A stretch of 64,000 bases of DNA from NCBI RefSeq assembly GCF_900177805.1, contig NZ_FXAX01000001.1:682001-746000 (forward strand). Direction: 5' to 3'. Shown one piece after another: positions 7,909 through 15,781 of the stretch. The notes under the pieces were generated by a model. That model did not search any database and was not told where the DNA came from. It saw only the letters and a list, made by a program, of their open reading frames with translations. Source of the stretch: Fibrobacter sp. UWB13. Lineage in GTDB: Bacteria > Fibrobacterota > Fibrobacteria > Fibrobacterales > Fibrobacteraceae. Position 1 is the stretch's first letter. Every line of letters begins with the position of its first letter. The position numbers were made by a program, and so were the translations under genes.

Positions 7909-8493
7909 TTATTTCTTTCTCGCTTTTGCGATTGCTTCTTTTGCTAGTTTATCTACAAGTTCGTTCCACTTGACGCCAGTATGGGCGGCGACCTTTTCGA
8001 ACTGCACACGGTGCAGATAAGGTTTTGCAGCCGCCACATACATCTTGGCGATATTGCTCTTGGCTTGCCATTCACCCTTAGCCCAGCGCGCAATGCCTTC
8101 GTAGTCGTGGCAAATAACGCCCTTCATATCGTGCGCATCTAGCCATCTCATCGCCTGGAACGAAGCCATCACTTCCCCATCGATATTCCTACTTTCAGCA
8201 TCGAATGCCGTAATTCCCGAACCACGGGCAAGTTCATTGTCGTCTTCAGTTACAACAAACGCCCAGCCGGCAGGGCCAAATCCAGGCGAAAACGAACCAT
8301 CGACAAATACACGGATCCCATCGGGCGCAGGAGCCTCCATTCCGTCGAGCCAAGCTTGCGCTTCATCGCGGGAACCGAAGGATTTGAACAAAACACCTTT
8401 AACCCCATGCGTGAGTTTTTGGCACTCGTCCCACGTGGTTACAATTTTCTTTTCATTTTCGCTTTTTACGGCATAGAACTTCTGTTTAGGCAT
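7909..8493 (-). CDS. rnhA: Ribonuclease H with N-terminal viroplasmin-like domain
   Basis: Cleaves the RNA strand of RNA-DNA hybrids (R-loops, replication primers). Two domains in 194 residues: a Caulimovirus viroplasmin-like hybrid-binding domain at about 4-50 (KFYAVKSENEKKIVTTWDEC...FKSFGSRDEAQAWL), as in eukaryotic RNase H1 and some bacterial enzymes, and an RNase HI fold from about 58. Catalytic carboxylates are Asp65 (FVDGSF), Glu107 (NIDGEVMA), Asp130 (CHDYEG) and Asp181 (ELVDKLAKEA), with His171 in the flexible loop. There is no Shine-Dalgarno; TAAATTTG sits 4 nt upstream of ATG. Its 3' end abuts that of aguA. Confidence 0.95.
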   Translation of the reverse strand: MPKQKFYAVKSENEKKIVTTWDECQKLTHGVKGVLFKSFGSRDEAQAWLDGMEAPAPDGIRVFVDGSFSPGFGPAGWAFVVTEDDNELARGSGITAFDAESRNIDGEVMASFQAMRWLDAHDMKGVICHDYEGIARWAKGEWQAKSNIAKMYVAAAKPYLHRVQFEKVAAHTGVKWNELVDKLAKEAIAKARKK

Positions 8494-8497
8494 GGCG

Positions 8498-8505
8498 CAA
8501 ATTTA
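8498..8505 (-). promoter_or_regulatory. TAnnTTTG box of rnhA
   Basis: TAAATTTG on the minus strand, separated from the rnhA ATG by only CGCC. No ribosome-binding site fits between, so a leaderless transcript is likely. Confidence 0.5.
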
Positions 8506-8540
8506 ATATATTTTTATCGAATTTAGAATTAGGAGACCTT

Positions 8541-9107
8541 TTGTTTTCTTCACGGTACTTTGCCGACGGCAAAAATTATTTTGCAATGCGCTTTCTTTGC
8601 AAGCCATTATTATATCGTTGGTTTGCCAAAAAAGCAGGAGACATAAAGAACTCCATGACATTTTCGTTCCCCGAATGCTTGCAGAACGGCGAAAAAGTCG
8701 TGTTCTTCATGCCCGAGGAAAAGGAAGTCGCTAAAGTCATCCTAAGCGAAATCCCCGACGAAAATCTCAAAAAAATCTTGTTTGTTGCCCACGGCGATCT
8801 AGAAATTCTCTTTTCAAAGACAAAGGCTCAAGTTTCTTACTACACCGATAAAGGCTGCCGCTATGGAGAGACCCTTTTCGATAAGCTTGAATATCAAGTA
8901 AAAACTTTTGCCCCAACAGCCTGTGTTTATCCAGGTCCGTACAAACCACAATTTTTATACCTCGCCCTCGTTAGTGGTGCCGTGTGTCGAGTCGGTTTTG
9001 ATTGCGCCAAGGAGTACCCGTTCTTAAACTTAAGTCTCCACCCGCTCAAGACGATTTCGCCCGCTAGGATGATGGCACGCTATTTTACAAAGGGTAAAAA
9101 AGGCTAG
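8541..9107 (+). CDS. Hypothetical protein, weakly like the N-terminal half of GT9 (heptosyltransferase-like) proteins
   Basis: 188 residues starting at a TTG with AGGAGA four bases upstream; no better start is visible. It contains NGEKVVFFMPEEKEVAKVILSEI, KKILFVAHGDLEILFSK, ACVYPGPYKPQFLYLALVSG and AVCRVGFDCAKEYPFLNL, reminiscent of the first Rossmann half of family 9 glycosyltransferases (strand-helix units plus 'G..RVGF'). The donor-sugar half is absent, so it may be a remnant or a specialised short protein. The stop is two bases before the ATG of the PHP phosphoesterase, so the two genes and the following barrel gene probably form an operon. The family assignment is a weak inference. Confidence 0.65.
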   Translation: MFSSRYFADGKNYFAMRFLCKPLLYRWFAKKAGDIKNSMTFSFPECLQNGEKVVFFMPEEKEVAKVILSEIPDENLKKILFVAHGDLEILFSKTKAQVSYYTDKGCRYGETLFDKLEYQVKTFAPTACVYPGPYKPQFLYLALVSGAVCRVGFDCAKEYPFLNLSLHPLKTISPARMMARYFTKGKKG

Positions 9108-9109
9108 CC

Positions 9110-9982
9110 ATGCAAAAGATGTTTTCGACAATCATCACCGAAAATGGCGGCTATGCAGACTTGCACATGCATACCAAGCTCTCTGACGGTACACTTTCCG
9201 TTGATGAATTGCTCATGCTCTGCAAGCGCAAAGGTCTTCGTTGCATTTCCATCACGGATCACGACAATCTCGACAGCTACAAGCTCGCCGAAGAACCCGC
9301 CAAGGAAATCGGTCTCGAAATCATCCCTGGAATTGAAATTTCTGCCGTGTGGCAGGGCAAGGACATCCACATTCTGGGTTACTTCTGCGACCCGACGAAC
9401 CTCGCCTTGAACATGGAACTCGAAGATTTTGCCAAGCAGCGCATCGCCCGCGTGAAAGCGATTATCAAGAAGTTGAATGCGCTCGGCATAGGCATCACAT
9501 TCGAAAAAGTGCATTCGTACTGCAAGGGGAAAATCATCGGACGCCCACACATCGCGATGTCGCTCGTCGATGAAGAATACATTTCGAACTTCTCCGAAGC
9601 GTTCACGAAATACCTCGGTGACGGTTGTATCGCTTTCGTCGAAAAGAAAGGTCTCAACCCACAAGAAACAATTCGACTGATTGAAAACGCTGGTGGCATT
9701 GCCGTACTTGCCCACCCATACAAATCCGGGCTCAGCGACAAGTTCATCGAGAACATGGTGGAATGGGGTATCCAGGGCATGGAAGTCTACAGCCCTGCGC
9801 AAAAAGGTGCTGTTGGACGCAAGTACAAGGAAATGGCTCAACGGTTTGGTCTTGTGGGCACAGGCGGTTCCGACTTCCACACCGAAAACGGGACTTACCC
9901 CCCAGGTTGCATGAAAATGCCCTACACAGTTGTCCAGGCACTTCGAGAAAGACGCGAAAAGTCTCGTGCAGAATGGTTCTAA
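9110..9982 (+). CDS. PHP-domain phosphoesterase (3',5'-nucleoside bisphosphate phosphatase / RNase AM-like)
   Basis: 290 residues of the polymerase-and-histidinol-phosphatase (PHP) fold. The metal-binding residues are in place: DLHMHTKLSDGT (about 18-29), ITDHDNLDSY (about 48-57), PGIEIS (about 69-74), GRPHIA (about 144-149), AHPY (about 203-206) and GGSDFH (about 255-260). By similarity to the YciV/RNase AM group it would remove phosphate from 3',5'-bisphosphate nucleotides or trim short 5' RNA ends; the exact substrate cannot be read from the sequence. It starts two bases after the previous stop, and its TAA overlaps the ATG of the next gene (TAATG). Confidence 0.85.
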   Translation: MQKMFSTIITENGGYADLHMHTKLSDGTLSVDELLMLCKRKGLRCISITDHDNLDSYKLAEEPAKEIGLEIIPGIEISAVWQGKDIHILGYFCDPTNLALNMELEDFAKQRIARVKAIIKKLNALGIGITFEKVHSYCKGKIIGRPHIAMSLVDEEYISNFSEAFTKYLGDGCIAFVEKKGLNPQETIRLIENAGGIAVLAHPYKSGLSDKFIENMVEWGIQGMEVYSPAQKGAVGRKYKEMAQRFGLVGTGGSDFHTENGTYPPGCMKMPYTVVQALRERREKSRAEWF

Positions 9983-12039
9983 TGAATCGTGGAATTCTTC
10001 TAATTGCTGTATTGTCGACGCTTGTATCAAGCGTTTTTGCTGATGTCATCCACGCCAAGCAGAGCAAGCGCCCCGCTCCGCAGGACTCTGTTTTTGAAAC
10101 GCCGAACTCCCCCGACCCAGCACCTCGAGAAACAGATGCTGGTCGTTGGGTCATTCCGCTGCGCGAAGTCATGCAGCGCACGTACGACCTTTCTGGGCAA
10201 AAATCAGAATGGGTGCTCGGCACGTCCATCCTCGGTAGTCCGGAACTCCCTGCCAAAGCTCTTGGCATTGGTAGCTTAAGCAAACGCTACCCGAGCAAGC
10301 TTGCGGGCATTTACACGACTCGTTTAAGCTATGACGGTTCGACGCTCGCCCTCAATGGCGAAAACGGCATTCTCTTTGAAGAGCGTCATGGAATCCCGGT
10401 CGATACGCCGATTACAGATGTGAACTGGGAACGCGGTGCATTTGAAGGCAACGCTTTGCGACTGGAATTTCGCCGCCTCATTACAGACTCGGTGACGCTC
10501 GATCTCGGTGTGGCAAGCCATTCCGACATGCTCTCAAAGCCGTATGAATACCAGCCTGTGACGCATTCGCCGTATTTTGCATTGGGTCGTGACTCTACGC
10601 AAATTCCGTTTGGCGGCCGTAACATCGCCATGAACAGCATGCACCTCCAGCCCATTGTCACTTGGCGATTTGGCTACGGCAAGGCTTTTGTGAAGATAAA
10701 CTATTTAAGTCTCGACAATGCCGACAATACAACGCACGAAGTTTTGCTCGATACACTTGACCCGACAGCTCGCAATTTTCAGACAGACCCGTACAGGATT
10801 ATCATCGAATCTCGCACGTATGGCGGAGGCGTTGAATTCTACCCCATCAAGGATTTGACGCTTGGCACAGAAATCCATTACGGCAATCACGAAATAGAAT
10901 TGCGTAAGCTCTCCAGGATTATCAAAAGTTCGGACACGACTTACAATGAAAACGGGCTACGCAGCATCAACATCAGTTATTACGACACGAGCAAAGTCCG
11001 CAATTACGAAACGATTCTCGGAAACTTCGATGTTCGCTACAACGCCTTCCTGAACCCGAAGCTCCATTTTGAATATGAATTTTTAAACACCGAAGAATCG
11101 GGCAGCGACACGAAAAAGAAAACGCATTACCAAGACCGCGAAATTGGTTATGCCGAAGTTTCCGATACGCTTTTCGGGAAGGCTCTTTTCCGTGTGCAAG
11201 CAGGCATGCAGCGCAACAGTTCGCTCCTTAACGAGGTCAAATTTGCACCCGCGTTTTCAATTGATGGAACGTACTTGCTTCCATATCATTTGATGGCAAG
11301 CGCCTCGTACCGCCACGACAACAAGTTCCCGGACGTGAATCAAATCAAGCTAATCGAAACAGGACGAATTGCATTCCCGAACGAAGACCTCAAGCACGAA
11401 GTGCGCGACCGTACGACCGCCAATCTCGTGTGGCAAAAACGCGATGTCTTTTACGGTCTTGGTCTGCGCTATGAACATGCCAACAACTTGATTAAGCCCC
11501 ACTGGGCTATTGCAGGGCGAATCGATTCAACGAGTTCATACGACGATATTAACGATGTGACGATTACCGAAGTTACCGATTCTCTGGAAAACGCCTTCCG
11601 CTACGAAAATCTCGATCATGCCCATACGCTCGACTGGTTGATGCAAATCGGCTTCCGTCTTGGAAACTGGAAATTCTACTTCGAACGTGGCGAAAAAATC
11701 ACTCGCACAAAGCTTATCGATACACCTTCGCTTTACTACAAAGGCAGTATCCATTGGCAAAATCGATTTGTGAAAGATAGACTCGGCGTGAGTGTTCGCG
11801 TGGACTTCCAGTGGTTCAACAACCGCTATGACTGCACCATTGATGAGAATGGCAAGCCCAAGCTAGTACAGCTCAACAAGTACTTAGCGATGGATTTCGA
11901 AGCGCGTATGCAGATTCTCACGTTTGAACTTTACAACCGCATCGAGAATTTCAATCACAGCATTTACGCCCCGGAATCCGGCTATACGCCTGAAGGACTC
12001 CGTTTCGCTTACGGCATCGTCTGGACCTTTGGGAATTAA
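9982..12039 (+). CDS. Putative outer-membrane beta-barrel (porin/TonB-receptor-like) protein
   Basis: 685 residues beginning with a clear signal peptide (MNRGILLIAVLSTLVSSVFA). The ATG overlaps the stop of the PHP gene (TAATG), so translation is probably coupled; an upstream in-frame extension through the PHP gene is not credible. After a short Pro/Ser-rich segment the sequence is dominated by alternating amphipathic strands rich in Tyr, Phe, Asn and Asp (for example YGKAFVKINYLSLDNADN, LHFEYEFLNTEESG, YGLGLRYEHANN) and ends in a barrel-type terminal strand, RFAYGIVWTFGN. No TonB box or clear plug domain is recognised. It most resembles a large outer-membrane barrel; the cargo is unknown. Confidence 0.75.
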   Translation: MNRGILLIAVLSTLVSSVFADVIHAKQSKRPAPQDSVFETPNSPDPAPRETDAGRWVIPLREVMQRTYDLSGQKSEWVLGTSILGSPELPAKALGIGSLSKRYPSKLAGIYTTRLSYDGSTLALNGENGILFEERHGIPVDTPITDVNWERGAFEGNALRLEFRRLITDSVTLDLGVASHSDMLSKPYEYQPVTHSPYFALGRDSTQIPFGGRNIAMNSMHLQPIVTWRFGYGKAFVKINYLSLDNADNTTHEVLLDTLDPTARNFQTDPYRIIIESRTYGGGVEFYPIKDLTLGTEIHYGNHEIELRKLSRIIKSSDTTYNENGLRSINISYYDTSKVRNYETILGNFDVRYNAFLNPKLHFEYEFLNTEESGSDTKKKTHYQDREIGYAEVSDTLFGKALFRVQAGMQRNSSLLNEVKFAPAFSIDGTYLLPYHLMASASYRHDNKFPDVNQIKLIETGRIAFPNEDLKHEVRDRTTANLVWQKRDVFYGLGLRYEHANNLIKPHWAIAGRIDSTSSYDDINDVTITEVTDSLENAFRYENLDHAHTLDWLMQIGFRLGNWKFYFERGEKITRTKLIDTPSLYYKGSIHWQNRFVKDRLGVSVRVDFQWFNNRYDCTIDENGKPKLVQLNKYLAMDFEARMQILTFELYNRIENFNHSIYAPESGYTPEGLRFAYGIVWTFGN

Positions 12040-12043
12040 TCGT

Positions 12044-13039
12044 TTAAACCGCCTGGATTCCGAGCAGTACTAAATATGCGATGTAAAGGCTCAAGAAGAG
12101 CGCTCCACCAATTCGTCCAAAACCACTCACACGCTTGCCATTCTTTTTCTTGAAAGGGATACAGATAAAGAAAAGCAAAAGCGTGAGAGCAATCATAATT
12201 GGCACGTCACGACTCATGACTTCTGGATCTGCCGCTTTTATCGGTGCAATAACAGATGCAAGCCCGACTACGACAAGCGTGTTAAAAATATTCGAACCAA
12301 TTACGTTTCCGACGGCTAAATCATTTTCGCCGCGACGAGCGGCTGCAATAGAGCTTGCAAGTTCCGGAAGAGACGTTCCAATTGCGACAATCGTAAGCCC
12401 AATCAGCAAGTCGCTCACACCAAGTGCCTGTGCCGTGTAGACAGCGCCCCAGACCAGCATTCTCGAGCTTACAATCAAAAGCACAAGCCCCACAAGCAGC
12501 CATGCGAAAGACTTGACGATTGATACTTTTTCGGCTGGCAAATTTTCATCGGCGTTGTCTGCAAGTTTTGCCTTTTTGCGCTTACGTTTCTCGTGAAGCT
12601 CCATTGAAATGTTGAATGCCGTAATCACCACAAAAGCGAGCAACAAGACAACACCATCAACAAAAGAGACATTCCCATCCATCAGCAAAACAACCGTCAA
12701 AGCGGTCATTGCCATAAGAATCGGAATATCTCGAACCATAGCCTGCTTCTTGACGACAACCGGAGCGATAAGAGCCGTTGTACCAAGAATCAGTGCTATG
12801 TTTGCAATGTTGGAACCATAAGCGTTCCCCAACGCAAGCTGTGGAGAATTGTTCATTGCAGACAAAACTGAGACGACCATTTCTGGCGCAGACGTTCCAA
12901 AACCGACAATAATCATGCCGATTAGGAATGTGCTCATGCCAAAAAATTGGGCCACGCCGACGGCCCCATCCACAAACCGGTCTGCACTCCAGACCAGAAG
13001 AACAAGGCCTACGACAATGGCCACAATAGCAAGAATCAT
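12044..13039 (-). CDS. yrbG: Calcium/sodium antiporter (CaCA family, YrbG-like)
   Basis: Inner-membrane exchanger driving Ca2+ out against Na+ (or K+). The 331 residues show about ten hydrophobic segments and the two signature alpha repeats: IVGFGTSAPEMVVSVLSA with GNAYGSNIANIALILG in the first half, and IAIGTSLPELASSIAAA...GNVIGSNIFNTLVVVG in the second. The acidic residues of GTSAPE and GTSLPE are the ion ligands. A charged cytoplasmic loop (EKRKRKKAKLADNADEN) separates the halves. It starts only 6 nt after the stop of the upstream barrel gene on the same strand, so the two are probably co-transcribed. No clear Shine-Dalgarno. Confidence 0.92.
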   Translation of the reverse strand: MILAIVAIVVGLVLLVWSADRFVDGAVGVAQFFGMSTFLIGMIIVGFGTSAPEMVVSVLSAMNNSPQLALGNAYGSNIANIALILGTTALIAPVVVKKQAMVRDIPILMAMTALTVVLLMDGNVSFVDGVVLLLAFVVITAFNISMELHEKRKRKKAKLADNADENLPAEKVSIVKSFAWLLVGLVLLIVSSRMLVWGAVYTAQALGVSDLLIGLTIVAIGTSLPELASSIAAARRGENDLAVGNVIGSNIFNTLVVVGLASVIAPIKAADPEVMSRDVPIMIALTLLLFFICIPFKKKNGKRVSGFGRIGGALFLSLYIAYLVLLGIQAV

Positions 13040-13045
13040 GTTATA

Positions 13046-14050
13046 CTATAATGCGTAGAATGTTGCACCAACAGAAACAGCCTTCGAGGACAGGTTGTTG
13101 ACACCGCCCCAAACTGATGACGGGAAGTCGTCATACTGGTTGTTGAGTCCCCAGCAGAAGCGGGCGTCGAAACCAATGTAACGATTAGCACGGATGCCAA
13201 AGCCAACGACAATCGACCAGTCAATCGCAGAACGATAATCTTTGTCCATCATATCGAACTTACTTGTTCTTTCAGAAGACTTTAACTTAAAGTTATCCGA
13301 AACGGCAAAGGACGGCTGGAGACCCACGTCGAAATGGAGATTGGACCTCGCTCCCTTCAATGAGAGGAGGAGCGGGATAGAGATGCGATACTGGTTGAAC
13401 GTGGCGCGGTATTCACCATACTTTCCATCAACGTTATAACCGAAACTGTTGGACACTTTATCGTGTTCAAACATCACACCCGTCTTGATTGCCATGTTGT
13501 ATTCATCGAGCGGGATAAGGGCGAATGCACCGACATTCCAAGTCAAGCCAGAATAGCTGTCGTATTCATAACGACCATTATCCCCCGACAGGAATTCGTT
13601 ACCAATAAAGCCCTGAAGACCAAATGTAAACTTCAGCGGGATAAGCCCACGAAGTTCATCTGTGTCGATAGTTTCTGGAGAAGGCTTTTCGGTAACGTAG
13701 ATTGTCTTTACGGGAGCTCCGCTTGTTTCAACTTCGGAAGGCGAATAGACAGGGCGGTAAACAAACTTTTTTGTCGTTTCTTTGACTACCGGCTTGGCGG
13801 CATCTTCGCCACGGACGGCAGTCGGTTCAGAGAATAGGTTCTCCGGAGCCAGTTCTTTTTCGACTTGGGAGAACTTGTCTTCGGTATGTGTAGCCTGTTC
13901 AGCGATAGGAGCTGCTGGAGCAGGGGCTGCCTGTTCTACCGGAGCCGGTGTTGCAGCCGGAGCGGCAACTTCAGCGGCAGGAGTTTCGTTTTGAGCCATC
14001 ACGGCAGAAACGGCAATAGCGGTTAAAAATCCAGTACATTTCAGATTCAT
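13046..14050 (-). CDS. Outer-membrane beta-barrel protein with Ala/Pro-rich N-terminal linker
   Basis: 334 residues: signal peptide (MNLKCTGFLTAIAVSAVMAQ), an Ala/Pro/Glu-rich low-complexity stretch (about 22-65), a short linker, then a roughly 200-residue beta-barrel of the small porin type (FTFGLQGFIGNEFLSG, YNMAIKTGVMFEHDKV, ...RYIGFDARFCWGLNNQYDD) ending in SVGATFYAL. The start at 14050 follows TGGAGG at good spacing; a start 12 nt upstream would lose it. The Ala/Pro linker may span peptidoglycan. It precedes the exchanger gene by 6 nt. The function is structural or unknown; no enzymatic motif is seen. Confidence 0.75.
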   Translation of the reverse strand: MNLKCTGFLTAIAVSAVMAQNETPAAEVAAPAATPAPVEQAAPAPAAPIAEQATHTEDKFSQVEKELAPENLFSEPTAVRGEDAAKPVVKETTKKFVYRPVYSPSEVETSGAPVKTIYVTEKPSPETIDTDELRGLIPLKFTFGLQGFIGNEFLSGDNGRYEYDSYSGLTWNVGAFALIPLDEYNMAIKTGVMFEHDKVSNSFGYNVDGKYGEYRATFNQYRISIPLLLSLKGARSNLHFDVGLQPSFAVSDNFKLKSSERTSKFDMMDKDYRSAIDWSIVVGFGIRANRYIGFDARFCWGLNNQYDDFPSSVWGGVNNLSSKAVSVGATFYAL

Positions 14051-14152
14051 ATAATCCTCCAATGATAATCATGTAATATTATAGTATTTTTATAATCGAA
14101 AAACCAATATAAAAAACAAGCGCCTCATTTATAAAATGCTAGATTACGCTAT

Positions 14153-15691
14153 ATGAAAACGAATATTGTATCAACCGCTACGGGCAAAGCTAATGTAAGT
14201 GCCCTCTTTTTTGTTAAAAAGTCCGTCCAGTTTTCCAATGTCTTATCGGAAAACGCCGAAAAACAGGTTGAATCTGTTTTGAACGGCATGGAAGACGGAC
14301 CGTTCGAAGACTTGGAACTTCTGGAAATTGATGGTCAGTCCACCCTTTTCGTGAACGCCGCCAAGGAACGCGGACTTTCGAGCCTCGACCACTTGCGCAT
14401 GGCTGCATTCCGCCTTGCCAAGAAAGCTTGCAAGCGCCAAATTCCTGTTGTTTCGATAATGCTTGCCGACGCCGCACCGGAACAGTTCAAGAGCATTTTG
14501 CTTGGGCTTCACTATGCAGACTACAAGTTCGATGCCTACAAGAGCAAACAGAAAGAGGCCTTCCAGGTCACGTTCGAACTTGTCGCAGGCGAACATACCG
14601 CAGAATTCAAGAAGATTGCCGAAGAAGTCGCTGTTGAAAACAAAGCAATTGTGCTCGCCAAGAATTTGATCAACACAAGCTCTAGCGACCTCACACCTGC
14701 TGAATTTGTTGAAAATGCAAATACTATTGCAAAGTACACGCCGGGGCTTTCGATCAAGGTGCGCAACATGAAGCAGCTCGAAAAAGAAGGCTTCATGGGA
14801 CATGTGACTGTCGGCAAGGGCAGCTCGCACGAGCCGTACATGATTACGCTCAGTTACGACGGAAGCAAGAGCTCCAAGAAAGCTGCGAAAAATGCGCGCA
14901 CTTCCGCCGATCACTTGGTATTTGTCGGCAAAGGCCTTACCTTTGACACGGGCGGTCTCTGCCTCAAGCCGCCTAAATCCATGCCTGAAATGATTAGCGA
15001 CATGAGCGGTGCCGCAACGGTACTTGCCGCCATCCAGGCAATTGCTACACTAGAACTCCCGATTAAGGTGAGCGCTGTGTGCTGCCTCGCCGAAAATGCG
15101 ATTGGCAACAAGTCCGTATTGCCGGGAGACATCTTTACCGCCAAGAACGGCAAGACGGTCATGGTCGACAATACCGATGCAGAAGGACGCCTCGTGCTCA
15201 GCGACGGTCTTGCCGAAGCAGGCCTTATCGGAGCAACGCACATTGTTGATCTCGCCACACTTACGGGAGCCATGGTTCGCGCTCTTGGTTACGCTGTTGC
15301 CGGATTCTTCAGCAATGACGACGCTCTCGCCTTGAACGTCATCAACTGCGGTGAAGCATGCTGCGAAAAGTTCTGGAGCATGCCGCTCGAAGAAGAATAC
15401 GCCGACGCCTTGAAGGATCATTTCGCCGACCTCAAGAATACAGGAAGCGATGCTGGCGCCATTGCCGCCGCCCTCTTCTTGCAGGAATTCGTGCCCGAAG
15501 ACACCGCCTGGACGCACTGGGATATCGCAGGCACGGCTTTTGTGAACAAGGCTTGGAAGTACACTGAATACGGTGCCACCGGCTTTGGTGTGCAGACGCT
15601 CATCGAGCTTGCCAGAAGGATGTCTAGTGTGGCTAGCGAAGACGCTGCAAACAAAGACGACAACGGAGAATACGCCGCTGTGGAAGTCTAG
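14153..15691 (+). CDS. pepA: Leucyl aminopeptidase (M17 family)
   Basis: Cytoplasmic two-metal exopeptidase removing N-terminal residues from peptides. The C-terminal catalytic domain is fully conserved: GKGLTFDTGGL (259-269, Lys260 and Asp265), Lys272, MSGAATVL (Asp283 just before), and the signature NTDAEGRL (340-347) with metal ligands Asp342 and Glu344 and catalytic Arg346. The N-terminal ~150 residues are the less conserved macro-like domain. The length of 512 is normal. A TAGATTAC sequence sits 5 nt before ATG with no Shine-Dalgarno, again hinting at a very short leader. A hairpin terminator follows. Confidence 0.95.
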   Translation: MKTNIVSTATGKANVSALFFVKKSVQFSNVLSENAEKQVESVLNGMEDGPFEDLELLEIDGQSTLFVNAAKERGLSSLDHLRMAAFRLAKKACKRQIPVVSIMLADAAPEQFKSILLGLHYADYKFDAYKSKQKEAFQVTFELVAGEHTAEFKKIAEEVAVENKAIVLAKNLINTSSSDLTPAEFVENANTIAKYTPGLSIKVRNMKQLEKEGFMGHVTVGKGSSHEPYMITLSYDGSKSSKKAAKNARTSADHLVFVGKGLTFDTGGLCLKPPKSMPEMISDMSGAATVLAAIQAIATLELPIKVSAVCCLAENAIGNKSVLPGDIFTAKNGKTVMVDNTDAEGRLVLSDGLAEAGLIGATHIVDLATLTGAMVRALGYAVAGFFSNDDALALNVINCGEACCEKFWSMPLEEEYADALKDHFADLKNTGSDAGAIAAALFLQEFVPEDTAWTHWDIAGTAFVNKAWKYTEYGATGFGVQTLIELARRMSSVASEDAANKDDNGEYAAVEV

Positions 15692-15741
15692 GCGAATCGT
15701 TAAATAAATTGTTAAACAAATCATTAACGTGAGTATTATAA

Positions 15742-15767
15742 AACCTTCAGATTTCTGAAGGTTTTTC
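15742..15767 (+). terminator. pepA terminator
   Basis: Stem AACCTTCAG / CTGAAGGTT around ATTT, followed by TTTC. It ends immediately before the TATCTTTG box of guaA, so it most likely ends pepA transcription rather than attenuating guaA. Confidence 0.65.
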
Positions 15768-15775
15768 TATCTTTG
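15768..15775 (+). promoter_or_regulatory. TAnnTTTG box of guaA
   Basis: TATCTTTG, six bases before the guaA ATG at 15782. There is no ribosome-binding site and the upstream space is filled by the pepA terminator, so a leaderless transcript fits best. Confidence 0.5.
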
Positions 15776-15781
15776 CGATGT

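Noticed and set aside
9763-9981. 73-codon N-terminal extension of the 685-residue barrel protein
   Set aside because: It overlaps the PHP gene out of frame and hides a perfect signal peptide starting at 9982.
15742-15767. Attenuator or purine riboswitch before guaA
   Set aside because: The hairpin lies upstream of the guaA promoter box and is too small for a purine riboswitch; it fits a pepA terminator.
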